IMG/VR virus record: IMGVR_UViG_3300023179_000228
Coordinates: 1 to 40,574 of that record
Length of the DNA stretch: 40,574 bases
Source: a virus
Strand: one strand, 5' to 3'
In this document: in pieces, positions 1-7,046 of the stretch
Layout: each line of letters starts with the position of its first letter
Position numbering within the stretch: the stretch's first letter is position 1
Made by a program: the position numbers and the translations under genes
Notes under the pieces: generated by a model
What the model was told of the DNA's origin: nothing
The model's database searches: none
The model's input: the letters and a program-made list of their open reading frames with translations, nothing else

Positions 1-1
1 C

Positions 2-340
2 AAGCCACAAGCAGACATCCTCAGCAAGGTGGTTGAGCAGTTTGACGCAAAGATTGTGGGAGTAGTAAGCGAAGGTCGAAAGCATTGGGGCGAGTTTGTT
101 TGCCCTATTGGAGCAAGGAAGGGACAGAAGCTTTCCGAGATCCCAGCTAAGGCAGTCGAGTGGTGGTATCAGAATTTCGAGGTTAATCCGAAATACCCAG
201 ACTCCCGAGAATTCCGCCAAGCCCTTGACGATTGGAAGGCGGAACACGAGCTGAACAAAACTAAGGCCAAGAAGGGAGATGTCCCGCCTTACGAGCCAAA
301 AAATGAAACCGATGCAGACGGCAACCCCGTTCCATTTTGA
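2..340 (+). CDS. Partial gene, DUF3820/ExoX-C-like C-terminal protein
   Basis: The reading frame is open to the left edge, so the true start lies outside the window; a GTG at 29 is the first in-frame candidate inside it. The visible 112 residues contain a segment with the pattern G-x-x-K-G-x-x-L-S-E-I-P followed by W-W-Y, which resembles the small domain found in DUF3820 proteins and at the C-terminus of some phage recombination proteins and exonuclease-X-like proteins. The tail is acidic and polar, as in ssDNA-binding or recombination-associated proteins. It leads the DNA-metabolism block, upstream of a RecB-like nuclease and a RusA resolvase, so a role in replication or recombination is plausible. 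The family assignment is tentative. Confidence 0.6.
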   Translation, partial: KPQADILSKVVEQFDAKIVGVVSEGRKHWGEFVCPIGARKGQKLSEIPAKAVEWWYQNFEVNPKYPDSREFRQALDDWKAEHELNKTKAKKGDVPPYEPKNETDADGNPVPF

Positions 341-342
341 TC

Positions 343-492
343 ATGAATCTAATAATTGAACACGTCCCAGCACACGTAGTCGGAAAGATCGTATGGATTG
401 GATTTGTCGCCGGCTTCCTGATCTTTTTCGTAGCAATTCTTATCGCATGCACAGCGTTTGCGTTGTGGTTGAAGGACAAACTCCGTGAGTGA
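343..492 (+). CDS. 49-residue single-pass membrane protein
   Basis: This short frame starts with ATG two bases after the previous stop and overlaps the next gene by 8 bases. The product has one strong hydrophobic segment at about residues 14-43 (W-I-G-F-V-A-G-F-L-I-F-F-V-A-I-L-I), followed by a short positively charged tail ending K-D-K-L-R-E. That is the shape of a small inner-membrane protein. Its place in the early gene block suggests a host-interaction or superinfection role rather than lysis, but nothing in the sequence proves this. No family recognised. Confidence 0.6.
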   Translation: MNLIIEHVPAHVVGKIVWIGFVAGFLIFFVAILIACTAFALWLKDKLRE

Positions 493-811
493 CATTGACC
501 CAATAGCGGCCGCCGAGTTCATCCAGACCAACGCCGAAAAGATGGCGAAGGCAAAAGCCGAGCGGATCTACGTCTCGGAATACAAGGATTCCCTAAAGGC
601 GATCCTCATGAAGGAGATCAATGGGGATTCGTCTGTAGCCCAGCAGAGTCGAGAGGCTCTGGCCGACCAGCGTTATCTGGATTGCCTAAAAGGGTTGAAA
701 GAGGCCGTTGTGGTCGAGGAGACACTCCGTTGGAAGTTTGTTGCAGCCCAAGCAAAGATCGAGATCTGGCGTTCCTTTGAGTCCAGTCGCCGAGCGGAGG
801 CAAGACTATGA
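485..811 (+). CDS. Conserved helical phage protein, unknown function
   Basis: A 108-residue protein starting with GTG at 485; the next gene overlaps it by ATGA at 808. It is charged and predicted almost all-helical, with no Cys cluster and no membrane segment. The segment Y-V-S-E-Y-K-D-S-L-K-A-I-L-M near residue 30 and the Arg/Trp-rich C-terminal helix (W-K-F-V-A-A-Q-A-K-I-E-I-W-R) look like small helical proteins that often sit next to recombination genes in tailed phages. Its position between a recombination-like gene and a Fe-S nuclease suggests an accessory role in DNA metabolism. I cannot name a function. Confidence 0.75.
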   Translation: MSDIDPIAAAEFIQTNAEKMAKAKAERIYVSEYKDSLKAILMKEINGDSSVAQQSREALADQRYLDCLKGLKEAVVVEETLRWKFVAAQAKIEIWRSFESSRRAEARL

Positions 812-1125
812 TCATCGCCGAGCAACTCCCATTGTTTGAGGGCGAGCTTCGTCGTGACGCTGGCATCACAGCGGTGATCGACAACAACAAGGACTGGATG
901 GATATAGCGATTTCACGCCTTCGCTATCTGGACTTTGAAGAAGCCACCGGAGAGGACTTTCGCATGCTTCTGGGGCTTCCAGAACCAAAGCATCCAAATG
1001 CGTGGGGAGCTTTTGTGAGAACCGCAATCGCCAGAGGGATAATCGTTCCGACTGGGCATTGGGTAAAGATGAAGGATCCCAGGAGCCACGCTCGGATGAC
1101 CCCTCTTTACAGGAGGCAAGGATGA
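808..1125 (+). CDS. Conserved phage protein, possible small DNA-binding protein
   Basis: A 105-residue protein with ATGA overlaps at both ends. The N-terminus is a short leader with hydrophobic residues, then an acidic helix. The C-terminal half carries a compact basic segment (H-W-V-K-M-K-D-P-R-S-H-A-R then a terminal Y-R-R-Q-G) that could contact nucleic acid. The overall look (W-G-A-F-V-R-T-A-I-A-R-G-I-I followed by a beta-hairpin-like end) resembles a small winged-helix fold, but this is inference. The gene lies in the replication/recombination block directly before the Fe-S nuclease. Confidence 0.7.
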   Translation: MIIAEQLPLFEGELRRDAGITAVIDNNKDWMDIAISRLRYLDFEEATGEDFRMLLGLPEPKHPNAWGAFVRTAIARGIIVPTGHWVKMKDPRSHARMTPLYRRQG

Positions 1126-1343
1126 CAACCCTAGAGCTTCGAGACGTTACCCAAGAAGATCGCAAAAGATTTGAAGATTCAGCCAAGGCCATGGCCGTTG
1201 CGTTTATTTCAAGCACAACCCTCATCAGCAAAGAAGAGGCCGAGAGAAGCGCAGAGCTTCATGGGGTTGGAGATTTCTGGGTTTGCATCGCAAGAACCGC
1301 TTGGGACTACAGCCAAGAGAAGGAGAAAAGCATCAATGACTGA
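1122..1343 (+). CDS. Small acidic/helical protein, unknown
   Basis: A 73-residue product. The start is the ATG at 1122 because it overlaps the upstream stop as ATGA, the spacing seen throughout this cluster; a longer upstream frame exists but would overlap the previous gene by 120 bases. The protein is helical, with an E-E-A-E-R-S-A-E-L-H segment and a W-V-C-I-A-R-T-A-W-D-Y motif near the C-terminus. No family recognised. It is probably co-translated with the nuclease that follows it. Confidence 0.6.
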   Translation: MTTLELRDVTQEDRKRFEDSAKAMAVAFISSTTLISKEEAERSAELHGVGDFWVCIARTAWDYSQEKEKSIND

Positions 1344-2403
1344 CGAAAGACTAGGATTACCATCTGCATCTGGAATTGAGCGAGTTATCGCTTGTCCAGG
1401 GTCGGTTGCCCTTACCAAAGATATCCCGAAGCCAGAGCCGGGATCGGCTGCAATCGAAGGCACGATCATTCATTCGATTCTTGAGGGTCAGAAAGTTCCC
1501 GACGCAACTCCAGACCAGCTCTGGGTGGCCGACAAGCTCAAGGAGATCTCCGACAAGGTAGTTAAAGAGTTCTCAATGATGATCGGGTCGGACGTAACCC
1601 TATGTCAGGCGGAAATGAGGATGGTTCTCGAGGACAAAAAGAAGGTTGTAATGACTGGCAAGCCGGACGTGATTTACTCGGGAACGATTGGCGATGATGT
1701 CATCGGTCTAGTCGTGGACTACAAGACCGGCCAGATCATTGTTCCAGCCAAGGACAACGCACAGCTTGCTGCGCTGGCTGTTATGGCGGCGAGTCGTTAC
1801 GGATTTACAGAGGTTTACTCTGCGATCATTCAGCTTGGCGGGAGTAACGACCTTTGGCATCTGACCGGACAAAGCATTAGGCTTTGGAAAGAGAAGATTC
1901 TGACAGCGTTGCAGAGGTCGTCACAGCCGTTGGCTCCAAGGACCGCCGGGATGCACTGCCTATACTGCACCGGCCTTTCCGTTTGCCCAGAAGGCCAAAA
2001 CATGGGGCTGGCGCTTGCCAAACAACCAAGCGACTACCAGATCATTGATGTAGCGGATCTGCCCAAACTCCTTGAGGCAGCATCTATCGCTGAAAAGGTT
2101 GCCGATGTCATAAAGAAAAAGGCCAAGGATCTGCTGTCTAGCGGGGTCGAGGTCCCCGGCTGGAAGATTGCCGAGAGCGACATTCGCTACATAGATGACC
2201 CAGCAGACGCGATGGGTCGTATTGCTGATGCGTTTGGGCATGGCGTAGCAATGGTCTGCTCTGATGTATCAATCACGAAACTGGAGAAAATCTTAAAAGA
2301 AAAGCAAGGCATCAACGCCAAAGAGGTTAAGGGCAAGACATCGGCTGTTCTGGGAGAGTGCCTCAAAACTCGAACAATCCAGAAGTTAGTGAGGGCGGGA
2401 TGA
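1336..2403 (+). CDS. PD-(D/E)XK nuclease with likely 4Fe-4S cluster (DUF2800/RecB-like)
   Basis: A 355-residue protein starting at ATG 1336, which overlaps the upstream gene by 8 bases. The nuclease signature is complete: His46 in G-T-I-I-H-S-I-L-E, Asp111 in T-G-K-P-D-V-I, the D-Y-K-T-G core with Asp128 and Lys130, and the downstream Gln143 in N-A-Q-L-A-A. Cys20 near the N-terminus plus Cys208, Cys211 and Cys217 form the one-plus-three layout of Fe-S clusters in AddB/Cas4-type nucleases. The family cuts or resects DNA ends and in phages usually works with a recombinase or ssDNA-binding partner. The neighbouring recombination-type genes and RusA fit this. It could be annotated DUF2800 or as a RecB/Cas4-like exonuclease. 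Confidence 0.85.
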   Translation: MTDERLGLPSASGIERVIACPGSVALTKDIPKPEPGSAAIEGTIIHSILEGQKVPDATPDQLWVADKLKEISDKVVKEFSMMIGSDVTLCQAEMRMVLEDKKKVVMTGKPDVIYSGTIGDDVIGLVVDYKTGQIIVPAKDNAQLAALAVMAASRYGFTEVYSAIIQLGGSNDLWHLTGQSIRLWKEKILTALQRSSQPLAPRTAGMHCLYCTGLSVCPEGQNMGLALAKQPSDYQIIDVADLPKLLEAASIAEKVADVIKKKAKDLLSSGVEVPGWKIAESDIRYIDDPADAMGRIADAFGHGVAMVCSDVSITKLEKILKEKQGINAKEVKGKTSAVLGECLKTRTIQKLVRAG

Positions 2404-2921
2404 GCCTTCTCAAGGCATTCGAGAGGAATGTTGGTGTCTCTGTCGGCAAATCCATTCGGATTGTCCAAGAAAACAGCCCCGCATCTATTGGGCTTCCACA
2501 GATCCCAGTAAGTCGTGAGGAGATTAGTAAGATGATAGCAGATTCGCAGGCCTCAATTCTTTCCGATGAAGTAACGCGACTGCGAGGCATGATCTCAGAT
2601 CTTCAATCCCAGTTCCTAAATCTGCTAACCAAGTTTGAGCAGTACAAGTCTCTGACCACAAAGCTCGCAGAGGAAACTGGGAAAATGGCAGAGGTTCGAA
2701 GCTTATGCAAACAGCATGGCAAAGGAATTTACGTTAGGGACGCAAAATCCGTGGCAAAGCGATGGGCTGCGTGGAAACAGCTTTACGACCAAGGACTGAC
2801 CGAGGGCGAGATCGCTTCTCGCTACGGCGTGGATCTTGGGACCGTGGCTTACGCGAAGAGCAAGAGCTGGGTGAATGTCAGGAATAGAAACCAAACAACC
2901 AACAACAAAGGAAACCAATGA
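2400..2921 (+). CDS. Coiled-coil protein with C-terminal helix-turn-helix
   Basis: A 173-residue protein. I chose the ATG at 2400 because it makes an ATGA overlap with the nuclease stop. Residues 55-100 form a likely coiled coil. Residues 120-155 read as a helix-turn-helix of the resolvase/IS630 type: W-A-A-W-K-Q-L-Y-D-Q-G-L-T, then E-G-E-I-A-S-R-Y-G-V-D-L-G-T-V. The C-terminal tail is Asn-rich and basic. A dimeric DNA-binding protein, either a regulator or a replication accessory, is the likely reading. No operator can be identified from this window. Confidence 0.8.
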   Translation: MSLLKAFERNVGVSVGKSIRIVQENSPASIGLPQIPVSREEISKMIADSQASILSDEVTRLRGMISDLQSQFLNLLTKFEQYKSLTTKLAEETGKMAEVRSLCKQHGKGIYVRDAKSVAKRWAAWKQLYDQGLTEGEIASRYGVDLGTVAYAKSKSWVNVRNRNQTTNNKGNQ

Positions 2922-3163
2922 ATACACCAAACCAAGTCAATCAAGACAAAGACAATAGCGGAGTCTTGTTCCGCAACGAAAAGAAGCAGACCGAGAAACA
3001 GCCAGACTACACCGGCACTGTCACCGTGATGTCCGAAAAGTGGCGTCTCGCTGGATGGATCAAAAAGTCGAAGGCTGGGCAGACCTACCTCTCCCTCGCC
3101 GTCTCCCCTCTCGTAGCCCCAGAGCGTCCAAAGACCAAAGAATCCGTGGGAGTGGACTTTTAA
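2918..3163 (+). CDS. DUF736-like small protein
   Basis: An 81-residue protein overlapping the previous gene by ATGA and sharing its last base with the next start (TAATG). The first 25 residues are polar and disordered-looking. The core Y-T-G-T-V-T-V followed by G-W-I-K-K-S-K-A-G-Q-T-Y-L-S-L resembles DUF736, a small beta-rich domain seen in plasmids and phages next to replication or ssDNA-binding genes. Assignment by pattern only. Confidence 0.7.
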   Translation: MNTPNQVNQDKDNSGVLFRNEKKQTEKQPDYTGTVTVMSEKWRLAGWIKKSKAGQTYLSLAVSPLVAPERPKTKESVGVDF

Positions 3164-3333
3164 TGAAAAAAGGTCTTTACGCAAACATCCACGCCAAGAG
3201 GCGAAGAATCGAGGCCGGCAGCGGAGAGAAGATGAGGAGGCCTGGAGCTGAAGGTGCGCCTTCGGCCGAGAACTTCCGCAAGTCAGCCAAAACAGCAAAG
3301 CGAAGCATCAAGACGAGGGATATGTATGAGTAG
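3163..3333 (+). CDS. Small basic conserved phage protein
   Basis: A 56-residue, strongly basic protein starting M-K-K-G-L-Y-A-N-I-H-A-K-R. The ATG at 3163 shares one base with the upstream TAA. The G-L-Y-A-N-I opening and the G-S-G-E-K-M-R-R-P-G-A-E-G-A-P-S segment are the kind of conserved string I associate with small phage proteins encoded next to DUF6321 proteins, and the next gene is of that type. The charge suggests nucleic-acid binding. The biochemical role is unknown. Confidence 0.75.
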   Translation: MKKGLYANIHAKRRRIEAGSGEKMRRPGAEGAPSAENFRKSAKTAKRSIKTRDMYE

Positions 3334-3595
3334 TCCCGCTTGGCAACGGAAGGAGGGCAAGAGCCCCGATGGTGGCCTAAATGAGGCTGGTCGTCGTAGC
3401 TACAATCGAGCCACAGGTGGAAACTTGAAGGCTCCAGTAAGCCAAGAGGAAGCCTCCCGATCCGAAGCTTCGGCGGGTCGGCGTAGATCCTTCTGCGCTC
3501 GTATGGAGGGAATGAAGCGGAAGAACACATCCTCCAAGACGGCCAGAGATCCAGACAGCCGAATCAACAAAAGCCTTCGAAAGTGGGACTGCTGA
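3326..3595 (+). CDS. DUF6321-like conserved phage protein
   Basis: An 89-residue basic protein starting at ATG 3326, overlapping the preceding gene by 8 bases. Recognisable conserved strings are A-W-Q-R-K-E-G-K-S-P then G-G-L-N, G-G-N-L-K-A-P-V, R-R-S-F-C-A-R-M-E-G-M and the C-terminal D-P-D-S-R-I-N-K-S-L-R-K-W-D-C. From memory this is a widespread, highly conserved small protein of aquatic phages (DUF6321) with no known function. The Arg/Lys-rich make-up and two invariant-looking Cys (one in F-C-A-R-M, one terminal) suggest nucleic-acid or metal binding. Confidence 0.8.
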   Translation: MSSPAWQRKEGKSPDGGLNEAGRRSYNRATGGNLKAPVSQEEASRSEASAGRRRSFCARMEGMKRKNTSSKTARDPDSRINKSLRKWDC

Positions 3596-3596
3596 A

Positions 3597-3851
3597 ATGC
3601 CACAACGCCAAGCAAAACAGAACCGCGAAGCCCTCCTTGGGATGGAGCGAAAGCAACAAGCCTTCTGGCGGAATGCGGTGTACGCCTACATCCACTTCTG
3701 GGGGCCGATTGCCATCGGAACGACAACCGAGGCGGGGCCACTAGACATCTTCCCAGTAGGCAACGGCAAGGCATTGGTTCGAATCAAAGGACACAAAAGA
3801 TCATGGAAACAGAAACTAAAAGCGGCAATCCAGACTCTGCGATCCGACTGA
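3597..3851 (+). CDS. Small conserved protein, unknown
   Basis: An 84-residue basic protein whose ATG follows the upstream TGA after one base. The middle (Y-A-Y-I-H-F-W-G-P-I-A-I-G-T-T-T-E-A-G-P-L-D-I) looks like a beta-sheet domain, and the C-terminal tail is Lys/Arg-rich. Its 3' end overlaps the RusA gene by 49 bases, a longer overlap than elsewhere in the cluster, which suggests the two are translationally coupled. No family recognised. Confidence 0.65.
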   Translation: MPQRQAKQNREALLGMERKQQAFWRNAVYAYIHFWGPIAIGTTTEAGPLDIFPVGNGKALVRIKGHKRSWKQKLKAAIQTLRSD

Positions 3852-4255
3852 TCCTTGAGGTAAAGCCCAAGACCATCCAATCCGGACTCCGGTTTGGTCG
3901 TGGCAGGGTTTTCAGGGACAAGCGGAGCAAGGGTTACGTCAATCTCCTTGGAGCTTTGGCTAGAACTTCACGGCCTTCGAGGCCTCTGGAGGGACCGCTA
4001 CGTGTTGATGTCTCCTTTATTCTTTCCCGCCCAAAGGCACTCAAGGGCAAGGAGCGTGTATTCGCACCAGTCCGGCCGGATCGAGACAACATGCTCAAGC
4101 CTTTGATGGATGCGCTGACGATTTCCGGCTTCTGGAAAGATGACGGCCAAATATGTGCTGGCGAAACATCAAAATTTTATTCCGCCCAAGGCGAGGATCC
4201 GAAGATCGAAATTTCAATCTCAAGACTACTAATTCCAAAGGTCACAAGATGCTGA
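3803..4255 (+). CDS. RusA-family Holliday junction resolvase
   Basis: A 150-residue endodeoxyribonuclease. The RusA signature R-P-D-R-D-N-M-L-K-P-L-M-D-A-L occupies residues 91-105, followed by W-K-D-D-G-Q-I-C at 111-118, giving the cluster of acidic residues (Asp93, Asp95, Asp103, Asp113, Asp114) that binds metal in this family. RusA resolves four-way junctions during phage recombination and before packaging. The length is close to that of known RusA proteins. The first 15 residues are polar and not family-like, but no later start keeps the first beta-strand (A-I-R-L-I-L-E-V). Confidence 0.9.
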   Translation: METETKSGNPDSAIRLILEVKPKTIQSGLRFGRGRVFRDKRSKGYVNLLGALARTSRPSRPLEGPLRVDVSFILSRPKALKGKERVFAPVRPDRDNMLKPLMDALTISGFWKDDGQICAGETSKFYSAQGEDPKIEISISRLLIPKVTRC

Positions 4256-4443
4256 ACAGTCATACACCCCCAACCTTTAATAACGCTGCAGAGGCAATTC
4301 TTTATGTCGGCTTGCGTCAAATGCGCGAGGCCAATGAGGCTCTGTTCCTAGAGAACGGACATCTAAAACATGAGGTTAGGCAACTGACTCGCGAGCTTAG
4401 CGAAAAAGCAAGGGAACTGGGGGAGAAAAAGGGTGAAGCGTAA
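4249..4443 (+). CDS. Short coiled-coil protein
   Basis: A 64-residue protein. The start at ATG 4249 overlaps the RusA stop by 7 bases. After a polar N-terminus, residues 24-60 form a continuous heptad-like helix rich in Glu, Lys, Arg and Leu (L-F-L-E-N-G-H-L-K-H-E-V-R-Q-L). Its stop directly abuts the ATG of the replication-type protein at 4444, so the two are probably co-translated. It may be an oligomerisation partner; the function is unknown. Confidence 0.6.
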   Translation: MLNSHTPPTFNNAAEAILYVGLRQMREANEALFLENGHLKHEVRQLTRELSEKARELGEKKGEA

Positions 4444-5106
4444 ATGGAAGTCGCTATCCGCTTCTCTCCAAAGGCTTGGCGTGCCGACACGGCAAACCTC
4501 TCATGGGAGACCAGGGCATTCTGGTTTGAGCTTGTGATCCTAATGCACGAAAGCCCTCGGCGTGGTTTCCTGCTAAAGCCCAACGGCAGGCCGTGGCGTA
4601 GCGAGGATCTGATGGAGCGGTATAAGCTGACTCCAGATCAGTTGACCAGGATGCGTGACGAGATCGAGGCCTCCCAGCTTTGGAGTCGGGACGGAAGCAA
4701 GGTTCCCTACTGCCGAAGGATGATTCGCGAAGAAGAACGCAAGGCCAAGGCTCGGGAACACATGGTCGAGGAACGGCTTGAGCAAGTATTTGATAGCTTT
4801 GATTTGTTCCTTCAAGGCAATCCAGCCGGCCAGACTCGGCTCAACGCCCTCCTCAACGAGCATCACGCCAGAGGGGTAAATGTTCGAGACCAGCTTGCGA
4901 AGATGAAGGCTTGGCTGGCTACACGGCCAGAACGGCGGATGACCCTTCGCTTTATCCAGAACTGGCTCATGAAGTGCGAGGGGACAATTAAGATCGCGAC
5001 CGCCAAACCAGAAAAATCATCCGAGCCAGCGTGGATGGTGCAGGGCTACTCAAGCGAAGAGGAATGGAGACAGGCGAAGCGAAGGCTTGTTGAGGCAGGG
5101 CTATAA
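4444..5106 (+). CDS. DUF1376/replisome-organiser-like replication protein
   Basis: A 220-residue protein. The N-terminal 100 residues (F-S-P-K-A-W-R-A-D-T, then L-S-W-E-T-R-A-F-W-F-E-L-V-I-L-M-H, then L-T-P-D-Q-L-T-R-M and Y-C-R-R-M-I-R-E-E-E-R-K) match the DUF1376-type winged-helix domain of phage and prophage replication-initiation proteins, in which short daily-bread lines such as Y-K-L-T-P form the recognition part. The remainder is helical, ending with a C-terminal E-E-E-W-R-Q-A-K-R tail. Such proteins bind the phage origin and recruit host helicase. The position next to RusA and a DnaA-like HTH gene supports this. No origin repeat was recognised. Confidence 0.7.
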   Translation: MEVAIRFSPKAWRADTANLSWETRAFWFELVILMHESPRRGFLLKPNGRPWRSEDLMERYKLTPDQLTRMRDEIEASQLWSRDGSKVPYCRRMIREEERKAKAREHMVEERLEQVFDSFDLFLQGNPAGQTRLNALLNEHHARGVNVRDQLAKMKAWLATRPERRMTLRFIQNWLMKCEGTIKIATAKPEKSSEPAWMVQGYSSEEEWRQAKRRLVEAGL

Positions 5107-5109
5107 TTT

Positions 5110-5577
5110 ATGAAACCAGAAACAAGAGCAGATCAAAAGCGGTCAGAATATGATCGCGTAACCAAGCAAGGCCTAATCGAGAAGCATGGTGCGTGGATCT
5201 TTGACGCATTGTCCATAATCCAAGAACTTGGCGGCATCGGAAAGGTCTGGGACAAGGACGAGCGCAAATACACGGATCGTAAGATCAAGGTTGAGAACTT
5301 CTGCGCCAAGAACGGCATCTGCTACTCGATTCGCACTGCTTGCATAATGCTTCCCCAGTCCGGATGGAACTTTCTGGCTCAATGGCTTACCCCCGACCAG
5401 TACGCGAAAGCCGAAGAGATGCAGAAGCTCGAAAAGATTGAGTTCATGGAAAAGACCGAGGACCTTATCCACGCCACTTCGCAAAGAAACCCTGGACTAA
5501 GCAAGCTTGCTGACTTGCAGAGCCTCTTAGTCGAAACCACTAAAAGTAAGATTGTGATGAAGAGGGCTACAGGATGA
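5110..5577 (+). CDS. Unknown protein in replication block
   Basis: A 155-residue protein starting three bases after the preceding stop and ending in an ATGA overlap. It is mixed helical with a Cys-containing centre (F-C-A-K-N-G-I-C-Y-S-I-R-T-A-C-I-M-L-P) and a Trp-rich stretch (Q-S-G-W-N-F-L-A-Q-W-L). The C-terminal 60 residues are helical and charged. The three clustered Cys could be structural, but no standard zinc motif is complete. No family recognised; the context suggests a DNA-replication role. Confidence 0.7.
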   Translation: MKPETRADQKRSEYDRVTKQGLIEKHGAWIFDALSIIQELGGIGKVWDKDERKYTDRKIKVENFCAKNGICYSIRTACIMLPQSGWNFLAQWLTPDQYAKAEEMQKLEKIEFMEKTEDLIHATSQRNPGLSKLADLQSLLVETTKSKIVMKRATG

Positions 5578-5927
5578 TTAGCGATCCAAGAGAGCATGTT
5601 TGGGCTGCCATTACCTACCGCGTCGCAGATGTGGAGAAGCGAGTTACCATGCTTGAAGGCATTGTCTCGCTTGGTTCTTCAGGCAGTAATCCTAGGGCGG
5701 CAACTATCTCCAAGGATCTTGGTGGGCTGTGTAATAAATACAAGGTTGCCTACGACGAGCTGGTAAGCCGGGCGAAGGGCGAGAATTTGGACACCATTCG
5801 ACACAATATCATCACCGATTTAGCGAACATGGGGTGGACTCCGGCCGCTGTTGCCGAAGCACTCAAGAGACACACCCGCAACATCCAGAAGCGGTGGCCG
5901 CTAAAATTAAGAGGAGTTAAAAAATGA
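5574..5927 (+). CDS. DnaA domain IV-like HTH protein
   Basis: A 117-residue protein with ATGA overlaps on both sides. The C-terminal 45 residues (Y-D-E-L-V-S-R-A-K-G, then R-H-N-I-I-T-D-L-A-N-M-G-W-T, then A-A-V-A-E-A-L-K-R-H-T-R-N-I-Q-K-R) resemble the DNA-binding domain of DnaA, where the helix ending G-R-D-H-T-T-V reads the DnaA box. Here the key position has K-R-H-T-R-N-I. The AAA+ ATPase part of DnaA is absent, so this would be a stand-alone binding domain. The N-terminal half is a short coiled-coil-like segment and a Gly/Ser linker. An ordinary HTH regulator is the alternative. Confidence 0.6.
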   Translation: MISDPREHVWAAITYRVADVEKRVTMLEGIVSLGSSGSNPRAATISKDLGGLCNKYKVAYDELVSRAKGENLDTIRHNIITDLANMGWTPAAVAEALKRHTRNIQKRWPLKLRGVKK

Positions 5928-6499
5928 AACTAGAAATCGTGGTTGCATCATATAGCGAGCAGTTGGAATGGGTCAAAGATGTCCCGAAGGCTTGGAAAAG
6001 GACTATCTATCGGGCTACTGACGGGATCCGCGAGGCGAAAAAGGACAAGCTGGGTAAGCTTCCTATTATAAGGATCCCGAACGGAGGACGCGAGGCCGGT
6101 CAGTATCTATGGCACATCATCCACAATCGGGACAAGTTGGCAGATATTACCCTATTTGTGCAGGGCGACTTTCTTAAGCACGGGTCGATCTCTCAAATAC
6201 AAGCCGTAGCCCAAGACGATCCAAGGTCAATGGCCTACCTAGGAGTCAATATCGCAAACGACAAGCCTTGGCCTTTTGAGCTTGGGGATATGCACGAACA
6301 GCTGCACGGATACCCTTGGGATGGGAAGCCTCCAAGAAGCGGATCCTTCATGGTTGGAGCGCAGTTGTGGGCAAAAAAGAAGCTCATCAGGTCTGTTCCT
6401 GCAAGGGTTTACAAGAAGTACTACGAAAAGCGGGATGAGAGCCACTTTGCCCACTTGCTTGAGGGGACTTGGCACTCAGTTTTTGGGGTTTATCGGTGA
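5924..6499 (+). CDS. DUF3431 protein (glycosyltransferase-like)
   Basis: A 191-residue protein. The family pattern is clear: an N-terminal V-V-A-S-Y strand, then N-G-G-R-E-A-G-Q-Y-L-W-H-I-I-H-N, D-I-T-L-F-V-Q-G-D-F-L-K-H-G, and a C-terminal H-F-A-H-L-L-E-G-T-W-H-S-V-F-G. DUF3431 proteins occur in fungi, bacteria and large viruses and are thought to be glycosyltransferase-like, though their reaction is unproven. The length is close to the family norm. The gene begins an auxiliary set with a SET protein and an RmlC-like cupin, suggesting modification of a virion or host surface component. Confidence 0.8.
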   Translation: MKLEIVVASYSEQLEWVKDVPKAWKRTIYRATDGIREAKKDKLGKLPIIRIPNGGREAGQYLWHIIHNRDKLADITLFVQGDFLKHGSISQIQAVAQDDPRSMAYLGVNIANDKPWPFELGDMHEQLHGYPWDGKPPRSGSFMVGAQLWAKKKLIRSVPARVYKKYYEKRDESHFAHLLEGTWHSVFGVYR

Positions 6500-6969
6500 A
6501 CTTGGTAGAAAAATACTCCGAGATAAAGGCTTCTGGCTATTTGCCTGCCGTGAGCCTTAAGAGCGCAGGCCATAAAGGAATGGGGGTTTTTGCCAGTAAG
6601 GACTTTGAGAAGGAAGAGGCAATAGAGTTTTGCCATTGCATGATATTCGATTGGCCGGCGAAGTATCAGCGCGACTCAACGATCTCGAGGTATGCTTATA
6701 GCGTCTCGTGTCATTGCAATCCCGGACCCACCCGACCTCCTTGCCTGCTTAACTGCCCAGCTAACGGAACTCGCTACATATTGCCACTAGGATACGGAGC
6801 GATCTACAACTGCGCCGACAAGCAGGAGGAAGCAAACGCCTCATTCGCAATCATTCCAGATCAGCTTCTTATGGTTTTCGGAGCAACTAAGCAAATCAAG
6901 AAGGGCGAAGAGATAGTTACTTGGTGGGGGCAAGGGTATTACGACGCTTGGTGCAAGCCTAAGACATGA
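6496..6969 (+). CDS. SET-domain protein (putative protein lysine methyltransferase)
   Basis: A 157-residue protein. I take the GTG at 6496 because it overlaps the upstream stop as GTGA; an in-frame start 27 bases earlier is possible. SET-domain landmarks are in order: K-G-M-G-V-F-A at 27-33, P-L-G-Y-G-A-I-Y-N at 97-105 (the usual G-x-x-x-N-H core, here N-C instead of N-H), A-N-A-S-F at 113-117, and I-K-K-G-E-E-I-V-T-W-W-G at 134-145. SET proteins transfer a methyl group from SAM to lysine. Several Cys (46, 48, 72, 74, 83, 87) sit in an insertion and could bind zinc. Substrates in phages are unknown. Confidence 0.75.
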   Translation: MNLVEKYSEIKASGYLPAVSLKSAGHKGMGVFASKDFEKEEAIEFCHCMIFDWPAKYQRDSTISRYAYSVSCHCNPGPTRPPCLLNCPANGTRYILPLGYGAIYNCADKQEEANASFAIIPDQLLMVFGATKQIKKGEEIVTWWGQGYYDAWCKPKT

Positions 6970-7046
6970 ATATAGCTCTTACATTCAACCCTTCAAGTAT
7001 ACGGCTAGGTTCCCCTACGAGATTCCCCAATGAATGCCCAGTTTAA
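6966..7046 (+). CDS. Possible 26-residue leader ORF
   Basis: An ATG at 6966 forms the ATGA overlap typical of this cluster with the SET gene stop, and the 26-codon frame runs 17 bases into the start of the cupin gene. The next gene has no visible Shine-Dalgarno sequence, so translation of this short frame could deliver ribosomes to it. The peptide (starting M-N-I-A-L-T-F-N-P) has no recognisable motif. It may be a remnant or a coincidence. Confidence 0.3.
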   Translation: MNIALTFNPSSIRLGSPTRFPNECPV

